A stretch of DNA of 64,000 nucleotides, from NCBI RefSeq assembly GCF_902832885.1, contig NZ_CADFDK010000019.1:42453-106452 (forward strand), given 5' to 3'. The notes beneath the pieces were generated by a model that was not told the origin of the DNA, searched no databases, and saw only the letters and a list, made by a program, of their open reading frames with translations. The number at the start of each line of letters is the position of its first letter. Positions within the stretch are counted from its first letter, which is position 1. The translations under genes were made by a program, and so were the position numbers. Below are positions 39,995 to 49,942 of this stretch, piece by piece. Origin of the DNA: Burkholderia seminalis DSM 23518 (GTDB lineage Bacteria > Pseudomonadota > Gammaproteobacteria > Burkholderiales > Burkholderiaceae).

Positions 39995-41470
39995 ATGGCT
40001 ACTCAATGGGAAGTCGTCATCGGTCTCGAGACGCACGCGCAACTGTCGACCGTCTCGAAGATTTTCTCGGGCGCGTCGACGCAGTTCGGCGCCGAGCCGA
40101 ACACGCAGGCCTGCCCGGTCGACCTGGCGCTGCCGGGCGTGCTGCCGGTGCTGAACCGCGGTGCGGTCGAGCGGGCGATCCGCTTCGGCCTCGCGATCGG
40201 CTCGACCATCGCGCCGCGCAGCATCTTCGCGCGCAAGAATTATTTCTACCCCGATCTGCCGAAGGGTTATCAGATCAGCCAGTACGAGATTCCGGTCGTG
40301 CAGGGCGGCCGGATCACGATCCAGGTGCCCGCCAACGAGAAGGCCGGCAAGCCGGCCTACGAGAAGACGGTCAACCTGACCCGTGCGCATCTCGAGGAAG
40401 ATGCGGGCAAGTCGCTGCATGAGGACTTCGCCGGGATGACGGGGATCGACCTGAACCGCGCGGGCACGCCGCTGCTCGAGATCGTCACCGAGCCGGAAAT
40501 GCGCAGCGCGGCCGAGGCCGTCGCGTACGCGAAGGCGCTGCACGGGCTCGTCGTGTGGCTCGGCATCTGCGACGGCAACATGCAGGAAGGCTCGTTCCGC
40601 TGCGATGCGAACGTGTCGGTACGCCCGGTCGGCCAGGAGAAGTTCGGCACGCGCGCGGAAATCAAGAACCTGAACTCGTTCCGGTTCCTCGAGGAAGCGA
40701 TCAACTATGAAGTGCGTCGCCAGATCGAGCTGATCGAGGACGGCGGCGAGGTCGTGCAGGAAACGCGCCTCTACGATCCGGACAAGCGCGAGACGCGTTC
40801 GATGCGCAGCAAGGAAGACGCGCACGACTACCGCTACTTCCCCGACCCCGACCTGATGCCGCTCGTGATCGGCCAGGACTGGATCGAGCGCGTGCAGTCC
40901 GGGATGCCCGAACTGCCGGCCGCGATGCAGCAGCGCTTCGCCGACGAGTACGGCGTGTCCGCGTACGACGCGGGCGTGCTGACGTCGAGCAAGGCGATGG
41001 CCGCGTATTTCGAGTCGGTGGTCGCGAAGGCCGGCGCGGCGAACGCGAAGACCGTCGCGAACTGGCTGATGGGCGACGTGTCGTCGCAGCTGAACCGCGA
41101 CGGCATCGAGATCGACGCGATCCCCGTGTCGGCCGCGCAGCTCGCGCTGTTGCTGCAGCGCATCGCCGACGGCACGATCTCGAACAAGATCGCGAAGGAA
41201 ATCTTCGCGACGATCTGGGACGAGAAGGCGACCGACGAAGGCGCGGCCGACCGCATCATCGACGCGAAGGGGCTCAAGCAGATCTCCGACACCGGCGCGC
41301 TGGAAGCGATCATCGACGACGTGCTCGCGGCGAACGCGAAGTCGGTCGAGGAATTCCGCGCGGGCAAGGAAAAGGCGTTCAACGCGCTGATCGGCCAGGC
41401 GATGAAGGCGACCAAGGGCAAGGCCAATCCGCAGCAGGTCAACGAACTGCTGAAGAAGAAGCTCGGCTGA
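39995..41470 (+). CDS. gatB: Asp/Glu-tRNA amidotransferase subunit B
   Basis: A 491-residue kinase/amidase partner that activates the tRNA-bound Asp or Glu with ATP. It has the family start [13 protein letters not shown], the metal/ATP-binding [19 protein letters not shown] region and a C-terminal YqeY-like tRNA-binding tail ending [15 protein letters not shown] GatCAB in a Burkholderia fits the indirect route to Asn-tRNA and Gln-tRNA. Confidence 0.96.
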   Translation: MATQWEVVIGLETHAQLSTVSKIFSGASTQFGAEPNTQACPVDLALPGVLPVLNRGAVERAIRFGLAIGSTIAPRSIFARKNYFYPDLPKGYQISQYEIPVVQGGRITIQVPANEKAGKPAYEKTVNLTRAHLEEDAGKSLHEDFAGMTGIDLNRAGTPLLEIVTEPEMRSAAEAVAYAKALHGLVVWLGICDGNMQEGSFRCDANVSVRPVGQEKFGTRAEIKNLNSFRFLEEAINYEVRRQIELIEDGGEVVQETRLYDPDKRETRSMRSKEDAHDYRYFPDPDLMPLVIGQDWIERVQSGMPELPAAMQQRFADEYGVSAYDAGVLTSSKAMAAYFESVVAKAGAANAKTVANWLMGDVSSQLNRDGIEIDAIPVSAAQLALLLQRIADGTISNKIAKEIFATIWDEKATDEGAADRIIDAKGLKQISDTGALEAIIDDVLAANAKSVEEFRAGKEKAFNALIGQAMKATKGKANPQQVNELLKKKLG

Positions 41471-41501
41471 GCATGACCGCGCGCCTGAACCGCGCTTGAC
41501 G

Positions 41502-41542
41502 ACGGGCCGCCTCGAACCAGTTCGGGGCGGCCCGTTGCGTTT
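41502..41542 (+). terminator. Terminator-like hairpin after gatB
   Basis: ACGGGCCGCC (41502-41511) pairs with GGCGGCCCGT (41526-41535), extended inward by a G-T pair and four more pairs. TGCGTTT follows. It probably ends the gatCAB transcript. Confidence 0.6.
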
Positions 41543-41588
41543 GGCGGATGCGTTATCGTATGCGCCACACCGTCCAACGGAGGAACGA

Positions 41589-42428
41589 ATGGCGAAACAA
41601 CCGTCTCTCGACGATTTCCGCGTGCCTGAATTCACGCGCGAGAAGGAAGCCGCCGCATTCAAGCTCGATGCGTTCGACCCGGCCGCGAAGCCGTTTTCGT
41701 CCGGCTCGAAGGACGCCGACCGCGAACGGCTGTCGGCCGTGTCGACCGAGCTCGACGTCCAGCAGGAGCGCCTGCACACGCAGCAGAAGAAGCGCGTGCT
41801 GCTCGTGCTGCAGGGGATGGACACCAGCGGCAAGGACGGCACCGTGCGCGCGGTGTTCCGCGAGGTCGACCCGCTCGGCCTGCGCGTCGTGTCGTTCAAG
41901 GCGCCCACGCCGATCGAGGCCGCGCACGATTTCCTGTGGCGCGTGCACGCGCAGGTGCCGGCCGCGGGCGAGCTCGCGATCTTCAACCGCAGCCACTACG
42001 AAGACGTGCTGGTGCCGCGCGTGCTCGACGCGATCGACGCGAAGGAGTGCGAGCGCCGCTACCGGCAGATCCGCGATTTCGAGACGATGCTGCACGAAAA
42101 CGGCACGACGATCGTCAAGTGCTTCCTGCACATCTCGAAGGACGAGCAGCGCGCGCGGCTGCAGGCGCGCATCGACGATCCGACCAAGCACTGGAAGTTC
42201 GACATCGCCGATCTCGATGCGCGCAAGCATTGGGACGCCTACCAGTCCGCGTACCGCGACGCGCTCGCCGCGACGTCGGTCGAGCATGCGCCGTGGTACG
42301 TGATCCCCGCGAACTCGAAGACGCACCGCAACGTGATGATCGCCGAGCTGCTGCTGCGCACGATGACCGACATGAAGCTGGAATTCCCGCCGCCGAAGCC
42401 CGAGCTCGAAGGCGTGAAGATCCGTTAA
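41589..42428 (+). CDS. PPK2-family polyphosphate kinase
   Basis: A 279-residue PPK2 enzyme that transfers phosphate between polyphosphate and nucleotides. The Walker A-like motif GMDTSGKDGTVRAV, the lid region and Walker B segment FNRSHYEDVLVPRV are present. The single-domain length and motif set best fit class III (phosphorylating AMP and ADP), but that subclass call is inference. It is monocistronic, between gatB and xthA. Confidence 0.88.
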   Translation: MAKQPSLDDFRVPEFTREKEAAAFKLDAFDPAAKPFSSGSKDADRERLSAVSTELDVQQERLHTQQKKRVLLVLQGMDTSGKDGTVRAVFREVDPLGLRVVSFKAPTPIEAAHDFLWRVHAQVPAAGELAIFNRSHYEDVLVPRVLDAIDAKECERRYRQIRDFETMLHENGTTIVKCFLHISKDEQRARLQARIDDPTKHWKFDIADLDARKHWDAYQSAYRDALAATSVEHAPWYVIPANSKTHRNVMIAELLLRTMTDMKLEFPPPKPELEGVKIR

Positions 42429-42469
42429 GCTGCCACCCTGTAAAAACATCGAACTGAACGGAACCCGAC

Positions 42470-43243
42470 ATGATGCGAGTGATTACCGCCAACCTGAACG
42501 GCATCCGCTCCGCCGCGAAGAAGGGCTTCTTCGACTGGCTCGGCGAACAGAACGCCGATTGCGTGTGCGTGCAGGAAATCAAGGTATCGGCCGACGACCT
42601 GCCGGCCGAATTCGTCGAGCCGCACGGCTTCAAGAGCTATTTCCACCACGCCGAGAAGAAGGGCTACAGCGGCGCGGGCGTGTACAGCCGCCGCGAACCC
42701 GATGACGTGATCATCGGCTTCGGCAGCAGCGAATTCGATGCCGAAGGGCGCTACGTCGAGGCGCGCTACGGCAAGCTGTCGGTCGTGTCGGTGTACGTGC
42801 CGTCCGGTTCGAGCGGCGAGGAGCGCCAGCAGGCGAAGTACCGCTTCATGGACGAATTCATGCCGCACCTCGCGCAGCTCAAGAAGAAGCGCGAGGTGAT
42901 CCTGTGCGGCGACGTGAACATCGTCCACAAGGAAATCGACATCAAGAACTGGAAGAGCAACCAGAAGAACTCGGGCTGCCTGCCGGAAGAGCGTGAATGG
43001 CTCACGAAGCTGTTCGACGACGTCGGTTATGTCGACGTGTTCCGCACGCTCGACCCGCGTCCCGAGCAGTACACGTGGTGGAGCAATCGCGGCCAGGCGT
43101 ACGCGAAGAACGTCGGGTGGCGGATCGACTACCAGATCGCGACGCCGGGCGTGGCCGGTACCGCGAAACGCACGTCGATCTTCAAGGACATCAAGTTCAG
43201 CGATCACGCGCCGCTGACGATCGACTACGACTACGCGAAGTGA
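42470..43243 (+). CDS. xthA: Exodeoxyribonuclease III
   Basis: A 257-residue AP endonuclease/3'-5' exonuclease of base-excision repair. Catalytic motifs are ANLNGIRSA, CVQEIKV (metal Glu), GDVNIVHKEIDI, GWRIDYQIAT and SDHAPLTIDYD (His base). It uses the EEP fold and has normal length. A strong terminator follows. Confidence 0.94.
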   Translation: MMRVITANLNGIRSAAKKGFFDWLGEQNADCVCVQEIKVSADDLPAEFVEPHGFKSYFHHAEKKGYSGAGVYSRREPDDVIIGFGSSEFDAEGRYVEARYGKLSVVSVYVPSGSSGEERQQAKYRFMDEFMPHLAQLKKKREVILCGDVNIVHKEIDIKNWKSNQKNSGCLPEEREWLTKLFDDVGYVDVFRTLDPRPEQYTWWSNRGQAYAKNVGWRIDYQIATPGVAGTAKRTSIFKDIKFSDHAPLTIDYDYAK

Positions 43244-43279
43244 TTGCCGGCGCTGCGCCGCGTGCGCAGTCGCCGAATG

Positions 43280-43316
43280 CGAAACGGGCCGCATGTCGAA
43301 CATGCGGCCCGTTTCG
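43280..43316. terminator. Bidirectional terminator between xthA and the alcohol dehydrogenase gene
   Basis: CGAAACGGGCCGCATG (43280-43295) and CATGCGGCCCGTTTCG (43301-43316) form a perfect 16-bp stem with loop TCGAA between convergent genes. Confidence 0.85.
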
Positions 43317-43329
43317 TTTGAGGCGGGGT

Positions 43330-44382
43330 TTACTGCTTGATCGACGCCATGTCGATCACGAAGCGGTACTTCACGTCGCTCTTCAGCATCCGCTCGTAAG
43401 CGGCATTGATCTGCTGCATCGGAATCGTCTCGACATCCGACGTGATCCCGTGCTGCGCGCAGAAGTCGAGCATTTCCTGCGTTTCCGCGATCCCGCCGAT
43501 CAGCGAGCCTGCGAGGCGGCGGCGCTTGAAGATCAGGTTGAACACCTGCGGCGACGGGTGATCGTGTTCCGGCGCGCCGACGAGCGTCATCGTGCCGTCG
43601 CGCTTCAGCAGGTGCAGGAACGGGTTCAGGTCGTGCTGCGCGGCGACCGTGTTCAGGATGAAGTCGAAGCTGTTCAGGTGCGCGTTCATCTGCGCTTCGT
43701 CCTTCGAGATCACGACTTCGTGCGCGCCGACGCGCTTGCCGTCCTCGATCTTCGACGGCGACGTCGTGAACAGCACGACGTGCGCGCCCATCGCGCGCGC
43801 CAGCTTCACGCCCATGTGGCCGAGGCCGCCGAGCCCGACGATGCCGACCTTCTTGCCGGGGCCGACGTTCCACTGCCGCAGCGGCGAGTAGGTCGTGATC
43901 CCCGCGCACAGGAGCGGCGCGGCGCCGGCCGGGTCGAGCGTGTCCGGCACGCGCAGCACGAACGCCTCGTCGACGACGAGTTGCGTCGAATAGCCGCCGT
44001 ACGTGACGTCGCCCGTCACGCGATCCTGGCCGTTGTAGGTGCCGACGAAGCCGTTCTCGCAATACTGCTCGAGCCCTTCGGCGCAGCTCGGGCAGGTGCG
44101 GCACGAATCGACGAGGCAGCCGACGCCGACCAGCTCGCCGACCTTGAAGCGCGAGACCTGCGGGCCGGTCGCCGTCACGCGGCCGACGATCTCATGACCC
44201 GGCACGACCGGGTAGATCGTGTTGCGCCATTCGTTGCGCGCCTGGTGCAGGTCCGAGTGGCAGACGCCGCAGTAGAGGACGTCGATCTGGACGTCGAGGT
44301 CGCGCAGCGCGCGACGCTGGAATTCGAACGGGGCGAGCGGCGACTGCGAATCGGTCGCCGCGTAGGCATAGGTAGTGCTCAT
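43330..44382 (-). CDS. Zinc-dependent NAD(P) alcohol dehydrogenase (YahK/AdhC type)
   Basis: A 350-residue medium-chain dehydrogenase. The catalytic zinc site has YCGVCHSDLH and GHEIVGRV. The structural zinc site has four Cys in CRTCPSCAEGLEQYC. The cofactor loop is GLGGLGHMGVKLA. It is close to the cinnamyl-alcohol-dehydrogenase-like aldehyde reductases, which reduce a broad range of aldehydes with NADPH. It diverges from an AraC regulator 227 bp away, a likely controller. Confidence 0.9.
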   Translation of the reverse strand: MSTTYAYAATDSQSPLAPFEFQRRALRDLDVQIDVLYCGVCHSDLHQARNEWRNTIYPVVPGHEIVGRVTATGPQVSRFKVGELVGVGCLVDSCRTCPSCAEGLEQYCENGFVGTYNGQDRVTGDVTYGGYSTQLVVDEAFVLRVPDTLDPAGAAPLLCAGITTYSPLRQWNVGPGKKVGIVGLGGLGHMGVKLARAMGAHVVLFTTSPSKIEDGKRVGAHEVVISKDEAQMNAHLNSFDFILNTVAAQHDLNPFLHLLKRDGTMTLVGAPEHDHPSPQVFNLIFKRRRLAGSLIGGIAETQEMLDFCAQHGITSDVETIPMQQINAAYERMLKSDVKYRFVIDMASIKQ

Positions 44383-44609
44383 GCGATGGGCTCCTTGTCC
44401 GGAACGGATCCGGCGAAACAGACTGCCGTCGCATCATGTGGCGATGCGGCGAGGCAGGACGTCATCGTAAGGATCGCGGCGCGCCGGCGAAATACACGAA
44501 GGTCTCGAAGATTTGCCTATTCCTCTTGAACTGCACGCGAACAGCCGTCAAAACGCGTGCAGGCTGCTACATTGCAAGCCAGATTCTCTTGCCGCGCAGG
44601 ACCACGCCG

Positions 44610-45554
44610 ATGAGCTTCCAACCCCTTTTGGCCGACGCGGGCGACCGCGTGCAGCGCCGCATGATCGAGCTGCACACGCATCTCGCGCCGAACGAGGGCG
44701 ATACGCTCGCGGCGCTCGACGGCGTGCGCCTGATCCGCGTGAGCCGTCCCGTGCCGCGCCTGCCCGTGCTGTACGAACCGAGCATCATCGTCGTGTGCCA
44801 GGGGCGCAAGCTCGGCTATCTCGGCGACCGATCGTTCGTCTACGACGCGCAGCAGTACCTGGTGCTGTCGGTGCCGCTGCCGTTCGAATGCGAGACCTTC
44901 GCGAGCATGGACGAGCCGTTTCTCGCGATCTCGATCCGCGTCGACCTCGCGGTGATCGCCGAGCTCGCGATCCTGCTCGACGAGACGCTCGGCGCGGCCG
45001 TCAGCGAACCGCTCGGCGTCTATTCGACGCCGCTCGACGCGCCGCTGGCCGACGCGGTCGTGCGGCTGCTCGAAGCGCTTGCATCGCCGCACGACACGCG
45101 CGTGCTGGGGCCCGCGATCATGCGCGAGATCGCCTATCGCGTGCTGACGGGCGAGCAGGGCGACGCGATGCGCGCGGCGCTCGTGCAGCAGCATCACTTC
45201 GGCCGTATCGCGAAGGCGCTGCGGCGCATCCATGCGGAACTGAACGCCGACCTCGACGTCGAGACGCTCGCGCGCGAGGCCGGAATGAGCCTCGCGGTGT
45301 TCCACGCGCAGTTCAAGCACGTGACGGCGACGTCGCCGATGCAGTACGTGAAGGCCGCGCGGCTGCACCAGGCGCGGCTGATGATGGTGCAGGACGGGAT
45401 GGGCGCCGGCACGGCGGCCGCGCGCGTCGGTTATGCGAGCGCGTCGCAGTTCAGCCGCGAGTTCAAGCGGCTGTTCGGCCGCAGCCCCGGTGACGAGGTG
45501 CGCTGGATGCGTGAAAGCGGGGTCCGCCCGGTCGCGACCGGGGTGGACGCGTAG
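44610..45554 (+). CDS. AraC-family transcriptional regulator
   Basis: A 314-residue regulator with an AraC N-terminal cupin-type (AraC_N) domain (about 15-185, LYEPSIIVVCQGRKLGYLG) and two C-terminal HTH motifs (about 215-300, LDVETLAREAGMSLAVFHAQ and AAARVGYASASQFSREFKR). The ATG at 44610 gives the family opening; upstream in-frame starts are not credible. By position it may activate the diverging alcohol dehydrogenase gene in response to an aldehyde, which is inference. Confidence 0.88.
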   Translation: MSFQPLLADAGDRVQRRMIELHTHLAPNEGDTLAALDGVRLIRVSRPVPRLPVLYEPSIIVVCQGRKLGYLGDRSFVYDAQQYLVLSVPLPFECETFASMDEPFLAISIRVDLAVIAELAILLDETLGAAVSEPLGVYSTPLDAPLADAVVRLLEALASPHDTRVLGPAIMREIAYRVLTGEQGDAMRAALVQQHHFGRIAKALRRIHAELNADLDVETLAREAGMSLAVFHAQFKHVTATSPMQYVKAARLHQARLMMVQDGMGAGTAAARVGYASASQFSREFKRLFGRSPGDEVRWMRESGVRPVATGVDA

Positions 45555-45563
45555 CGTCCGGCG

Positions 45564-46616
45564 TTACCCGGCGGCGCGCCGGACGACCTTGCGCCGTTGC
45601 GCGCTGATGCCCGCATAGTCGGGCAGCGCGTCGACTCGCTTGCCGATCGCCTTCGCATAGAGCGGAATCAGGTCGGGCAGCCGGTTCAGCAGGTCCTGGC
45701 GTCGCGCGGTGCTGTACGGGTGCGTGTAGATGAAGCCCGTCGCCTTGTTCGCGCGCGTCGCGACCGCGAGCTTGTCCCACAGCGTGATCGCGGCGCGCGG
45801 ATCGAAGCCCGCGCGTGCGGCGATGTCGCCGCCGATCACGTCGGCTTCGGTCTCGTCGGTCGGCTCGTAGTGAAGCGACTGCAGGCGCTCGCCGAGATTC
45901 AGCGCCTGCGGCAGCGGATCGCCGACGCCGAACAGCGGCGGCAGCGCGGCCGCCCGCAGCGACGTCTGCGACGTCGCGCTGAAGTTGCTGCGCGCGTGTT
46001 CGCGCAGCGCGTGCGCGATGCCGTGCGCGAGCAGCACGCCGAGCTCGTCGTCGTTCAGGCGGATGCGGTCGAGCATGCCGCCGTACACGAGCACCTTGCC
46101 GCCCGGCAGGCAGGTCAGGCGGATGTCGCGCGAGCGGATCGCGTTGACGTCCCAGGCCCAGCTCTTCACGCGGTCGTTCCACTTCACCGAATACGGCGCG
46201 AGCTTCGCGACGATCGCGCGCAGGCGTTTCACGCGCGGCTGGTTCGCGGGCAGCAGCCGGTTGCTGTCGGCGGCCGTCTGCACGATCTGCGCATATTCGT
46301 TCGCGGTGAGCTGTTCGAGCAGCGGCGACGGGATCAGCGTGCGGAACGCGATCGCGTTGCCGTAGCGGACCTGCTGCTGAGGCGTTTGCGCATACGCCTT
46401 CGCTGGCGCGGCGGCGCCGGTCGGCTGCGCGGCTTCGGCGGCGGACGGTGCCGCGGGCGCGGCGGAAGTCGCCGGCGCGGGCGGTGCGGTGGGCCCGGAG
46501 CCCGCCGCGGTCGCGGCGGCGTCGGATGCGTGCGCGAACGACGCCGCAAGTGCCGCGGCGCCGATGCTCAGCGAGGCCGCCGCGCGCGCGACGCGGTGCA
46601 GGCGGTCACTGCGCAC
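45564..46616 (-). CDS. M48-like protein with altered zinc motif (HGIAH)
   Basis: A 350-residue exported protein. Residues 1-31 are a signal peptide, then an Ala/Pro-rich stretch to about 78, then an M48-like domain. The helix that should hold HExxH reads LLAHGIAHALREH, with His198 and His202 kept but Gly199 in the catalytic Glu position (codon GGC at 46020-46022). The third ligand region, ETEADVIGG (Glu255), is kept. It could bind zinc but probably cannot cleave peptides by the usual mechanism. It overlaps the end of ampG by 11 bp on the same strand. Function is unknown. Confidence 0.82.
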   Translation of the reverse strand: MRSDRLHRVARAAASLSIGAAALAASFAHASDAAATAAGSGPTAPPAPATSAAPAAPSAAEAAQPTGAAAPAKAYAQTPQQQVRYGNAIAFRTLIPSPLLEQLTANEYAQIVQTAADSNRLLPANQPRVKRLRAIVAKLAPYSVKWNDRVKSWAWDVNAIRSRDIRLTCLPGGKVLVYGGMLDRIRLNDDELGVLLAHGIAHALREHARSNFSATSQTSLRAAALPPLFGVGDPLPQALNLGERLQSLHYEPTDETEADVIGGDIAARAGFDPRAAITLWDKLAVATRANKATGFIYTHPYSTARRQDLLNRLPDLIPLYAKAIGKRVDALPDYAGISAQRRKVVRRAAG

Positions 46617-48027
46617 GGCTGGCCTCGCCGTTGCGGGCGGTACCGTTCCACGGCGCGATCTTGAACAGCAGCAGCATGCCGGGAATCGCGAGCGCGGTAC
46701 ACACGATGAAGTAGTCGAACCAGCCGATCTTCGCGACGATGAAGCCGCTCGCGGCCGACGCGAGCGTGCGCGGCACCGACGCGAGGCTCGTGAACAGCGC
46801 GAACTGCGTGGCCGTGTAGCGCGGGTCGGTCGTGCTCGCGATATAGGCGACGAACGCGGCCATCGTCAGGCCCGTCGTGAAGGTTTCGAACCCGTAGACG
46901 ATCGCGAGCGCGACCGTCATCGGGCTGAATTGCGGCGCGACGGCGATGCCGAACACCGACAGCGCCGATGCGATCGCATGGCTCGTCGAGACGGTGAAGT
47001 CGTACAGCATCGCGAGTACCGGTGAGCCGGGGCCGAGCTGCGCGAGCCACGCGAAGCCGAGCGTCGACACCATCTGCAGCGCGCCGAAGATCCACAGCCC
47101 GCGACCGATGCCGATCTTCACGAGCCAGATGCCGCCGATGATGCCGCCGGCGACGCTCGCGACGAGCGCGGTGGTCTTCGCGACGATGCCGATCTCGGTG
47201 CGCGAGAAGCCGATGTCGAGGAAGAACGACGTCGACAGCGTGGTGGCCATCGTGTCGCCGATCTTGAACAGGAAGATGAACGCGATGACGAGCAGCGCGC
47301 CGGCCCAGCCGTCGCGCTGGATGAATTCGCGGAACGGCAGCACGATCGCGTCGCGCAGGTTGCGCGGCGGCGTGCCGACCACTTCGGGCTCGCGCACGAG
47401 CAGCGTCATCAGGATGCCCGGCAGCATGAACGCGCCGGTGAGCGCGAATACCGCGTCCCACGGCATGTGGTCGGACAGGATCAGCGCCAGCGAGCCGGGG
47501 ATCAGCGCGGCGAGCTTGTACGCGTTCACGTGCACCGCGTTGCCGAGGCCCTGCTCGGTGTCGCGCAGCAGCTCGCGGCGGTACGCGTCGATCACGATGT
47601 CGGAGCTCGCGCCGAAGAACGCGACGAGCGTCGTGAGCGCGGCGACCGTCCAGATCGAGTCGCGCGGCGACACGAAGCCGAGCGCGGCGATCGCGCCGGC
47701 GACCAGCACCTGCGTGAGCAGCATCCAGCCGCGCCGGCGGCCCGGCCGCCAGCCGGGCAGGCGCGGGATGTAGCGGTCCATCAGCGGCGCCCACAGGAAC
47801 TTCCACGTATACGGGAACTGGATCAGCGCGAACAGGCCGATTTCCTTCAGGTTCACGCCCTCGGAGCGCAGCCATGCCTGCACCAGGTAGACGAGCGTGA
47901 AGAGGGGCAGGCCTGACGTGAAGCCGAGGAACACGCAGATCAGCATGTGCGTGTTCAGATAGGCTCGCCAGCCGGGGTGATCCTCGTGAGCGGTGAGTGC
48001 GGGCGCCTCGTGTGGCGTTTTCGACAT
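46606..48027 (-). CDS. ampG: AmpG-like muropeptide MFS permease
   Basis: A 473-residue transporter of the major facilitator superfamily with about 12-14 hydrophobic segments. The N-terminal half has the AmpG pattern GFTSGLPLFTLVYLVQAWLR and FKFLW-like YTWKFLWAPLMDRYIPR. AmpG imports cell-wall fragments (GlcNAc-anhMurNAc peptides) for recycling and, in many species, beta-lactamase induction. The ATG at 48027 is preferred over an upstream frame start. The M48-like gene follows with an 11-bp overlap. Confidence 0.85.
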   Translation of the reverse strand: MSKTPHEAPALTAHEDHPGWRAYLNTHMLICVFLGFTSGLPLFTLVYLVQAWLRSEGVNLKEIGLFALIQFPYTWKFLWAPLMDRYIPRLPGWRPGRRRGWMLLTQVLVAGAIAALGFVSPRDSIWTVAALTTLVAFFGASSDIVIDAYRRELLRDTEQGLGNAVHVNAYKLAALIPGSLALILSDHMPWDAVFALTGAFMLPGILMTLLVREPEVVGTPPRNLRDAIVLPFREFIQRDGWAGALLVIAFIFLFKIGDTMATTLSTSFFLDIGFSRTEIGIVAKTTALVASVAGGIIGGIWLVKIGIGRGLWIFGALQMVSTLGFAWLAQLGPGSPVLAMLYDFTVSTSHAIASALSVFGIAVAPQFSPMTVALAIVYGFETFTTGLTMAAFVAYIASTTDPRYTATQFALFTSLASVPRTLASAASGFIVAKIGWFDYFIVCTALAIPGMLLLFKIAPWNGTARNGEASRAQ

Positions 48028-48120
48028 GGACTGGAACTGGGTAGCGTTGACTGATTGCGGCGGCAGCGCGCGGCGGGGGCGGCGCGGGCCGGGCCCGGCG
48101 TCCGTCAACGGCCCCCCGGC

Positions 48121-48729
48121 TCAGCTGCGCTTGACGCGGTAGACAGCAAGACTACCACGCCAGTTCGCTCCCCATCGAATCGGCTGGCCCTCGTGCAGCA
48201 CGACGCGGTCGAGGATCGTGACGCCGACTTCGGGCGCGAGCGCCTCGAAATCCTTGATCGTCAGCACCCGCACGTTCGGCGTGTTGTGCCACTGGTACGG
48301 CAGCGATTTCGACACGGGCATGCGGCCGTGCAGCACCGACAGCCGGTGCGGCCAGTAGCCGAAGTTCGGGAACGACACGATGCACTCGCGGCCGACGCGC
48401 GCCGTTTCGCGCAGGATCGCGGCCGTCTGGTGGATCGTCTGCAGCGTTTGCGACAGGATCGCGATGTCGAAGCTGTGGTCCTCGAACAGCCGCAGGCCGT
48501 CCTCGAGATTCTGCTGGATCACGTTGATGCCGTTCTTCGCGCTCGCGAGCACGCCCGCGTCGTTCAGCTCGATGCCGTAGCCGGTGACGTCCAGTTCCTC
48601 CATCAGCAGCGCCAGCAGCGAGCCGTCGCCGCAGCCGAGGTCGAGGACGGTCGAGCGCGGCTCGACCCAGCGCGCGATCGTGCGGAAATCCGCGCGCGCG
48701 GACAGGGAATTCAGCGCTTGCTGGTTCAT
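48121..48729 (-). CDS. metW: Methionine biosynthesis protein MetW
   Basis: A 202-residue class I SAM-dependent methyltransferase-like protein. The SAM motif is [15 protein letters not shown], followed by [14 protein letters not shown]. MetW is found paired with MetX and is needed for homoserine acylation in several bacteria. Here its ATG overlaps the metX stop (ATGA at 48726-48729), so translation is coupled and the metX leader should control both. Confidence 0.93.
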   Translation of the reverse strand: MNQQALNSLSARADFRTIARWVEPRSTVLDLGCGDGSLLALLMEELDVTGYGIELNDAGVLASAKNGINVIQQNLEDGLRLFEDHSFDIAILSQTLQTIHQTAAILRETARVGRECIVSFPNFGYWPHRLSVLHGRMPVSKSLPYQWHNTPNVRVLTIKDFEALAPEVGVTILDRVVLHEGQPIRWGANWRGSLAVYRVKRS

Positions 48730-49871
48730 GCACCCACCTCGTTGGCGATTCGTTCGTAATACGCGCGGATCAGGTTGTGATAGCGCGCGTCGTCGAGCAG
48801 GAACGCGTCGTGACCGTGCGGCGCATCGATTTCCGCGTAGCTGACCGTGCGCTTGTTGTCGAGCAGCGCCTTCACGATCTCGCGCGAGCGCGCGGGCGCG
48901 AAGCGCCAGTCGGTCGAGAAGCTCGCGATCAGGTACTTCGCCTGCGTGTGCGCGAGCGCGGCCGTCAGGTTGCCGTCGAACGCCTTCGCCGGGTCGAAGT
49001 AGTCGAGCGCGCGCGTGATCAGCAGGTACGTGTTCGCGTCGAAGTAGTCGGCGAACTTGTCGCCCTGGTAGCGCAGGTACGATTCGACCTCGAATTCGAC
49101 GTCGAAGCTGAAGTTGTACGCGTCGAGCGCGCCGTCGGCGCGGCGCAGCGCGCGGCCGAATTTCTCGGCCATGTCGTCGTCGGACAGGTACGTGATGTGG
49201 CCGATCATCCGCGCGACGCGCAGGCCGCGCTTCGGTTTCACGCCGTGCGCGTAGTAGTCGCCGCCGTGGAAGTCGGGATCGGACAGGATCGCCGAGCGCG
49301 CGACCTCGTTGAACGCGATGTTCTGCGCGGACAGCTTCGGCGTCGACGCGACGTCGATGCAGTGCGCGACGCGCTCCGGATACATCAGGCTCCACGCGAG
49401 CGCCTGCATGCCGCCGAGGCTGCCGCCCATCACCGCGGCGAAGCGCTCGATGCCGAACGCGTCGGCGACGCGCGCCTGCGCATGCACCCAGTCCTCGACG
49501 GTCACCACCGGGAACTTTGCACCGTACGGCTTGCCGGTCGACGGATCGATGCTCATCGGGCCGGTCGAGCCGAAACACGAGCCGAGGTTGTTCACGCCGA
49601 TCACGAAGAAGCGGTTGGTGTCGAGCGGCTTGCCGGGGCCGACCATGTTGTCCCACCAGCCGGTGCTGCGCGGATCGTCCGCGTAGACGCCGGCGACGTG
49701 GTGCGACGCGTTGAGCGCGTGGCAGACGAGCACCGCGTTCGAGCGCGCGGCGTTGAGCTCGCCGTACGTCTCGACGACGAGCTGATAGTTGCCGATCACG
49801 CTGCCGCTTTGCAAGCGCAGCGGTTCGGCGAAGTGCATGGTCTGTGGAGCGACGATGCCGATCGATTCCAT
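48726..49871 (-). CDS. metX: Homoserine O-acyltransferase MetX (probably succinyltransferase)
   Basis: A 381-residue alpha/beta-hydrolase-fold enzyme that acylates homoserine, the first committed step to methionine. The nucleophile is Ser151 in MGGSLGGMQ. The C-terminal Asp and His are in STDWRFAP and PHGHDAF. MetX of this group in Burkholderia is generally assigned succinyl-CoA as donor; I cannot settle acetyl versus succinyl from motifs. The start at 49871 has AAGGCGG 5 bp upstream. A SAM-II riboswitch lies in the leader. Confidence 0.93.
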   Translation of the reverse strand: MESIGIVAPQTMHFAEPLRLQSGSVIGNYQLVVETYGELNAARSNAVLVCHALNASHHVAGVYADDPRSTGWWDNMVGPGKPLDTNRFFVIGVNNLGSCFGSTGPMSIDPSTGKPYGAKFPVVTVEDWVHAQARVADAFGIERFAAVMGGSLGGMQALAWSLMYPERVAHCIDVASTPKLSAQNIAFNEVARSAILSDPDFHGGDYYAHGVKPKRGLRVARMIGHITYLSDDDMAEKFGRALRRADGALDAYNFSFDVEFEVESYLRYQGDKFADYFDANTYLLITRALDYFDPAKAFDGNLTAALAHTQAKYLIASFSTDWRFAPARSREIVKALLDNKRTVSYAEIDAPHGHDAFLLDDARYHNLIRAYYERIANEVGA

Positions 49872-49876
49872 TCGTT

Positions 49877-49904
49877 CCGCCTTATGACTGGGCGGCTAAA
49901 TGGT
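49877..49904 (-). promoter_or_regulatory. metX ribosome-binding site with anti-SD segment
   Basis: On the minus strand AAGGCGG (49877-49883) precedes the metX ATG by 5 nt. TTTAGCCGCC (49891-49900) just upstream contains CCGCC, which can pair with the GGCGG of the ribosome-binding site (9-nt loop). Its TTTAGCCGC part is also the exact complement of GCGGCTAAA in the riboswitch 3' strand (49947-49955). The two pairings exclude each other. Confidence 0.6.
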
Positions 49905-49942
49905 GTCGGCGAGGCGCGGAGTCGGAGATGCGCGGCTGACGA

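Noticed and set aside
38498-41986. A very long open frame on the minus strand opposite gatA, gatB and the PPK2 gene
   Set aside because: It is antisense to well-supported genes, is Arg/Asp/His-rich with no domain, and arises from the G/C third-position bias of the real genes. The same applies to long frames opposite topB, ntrY and mrdA.
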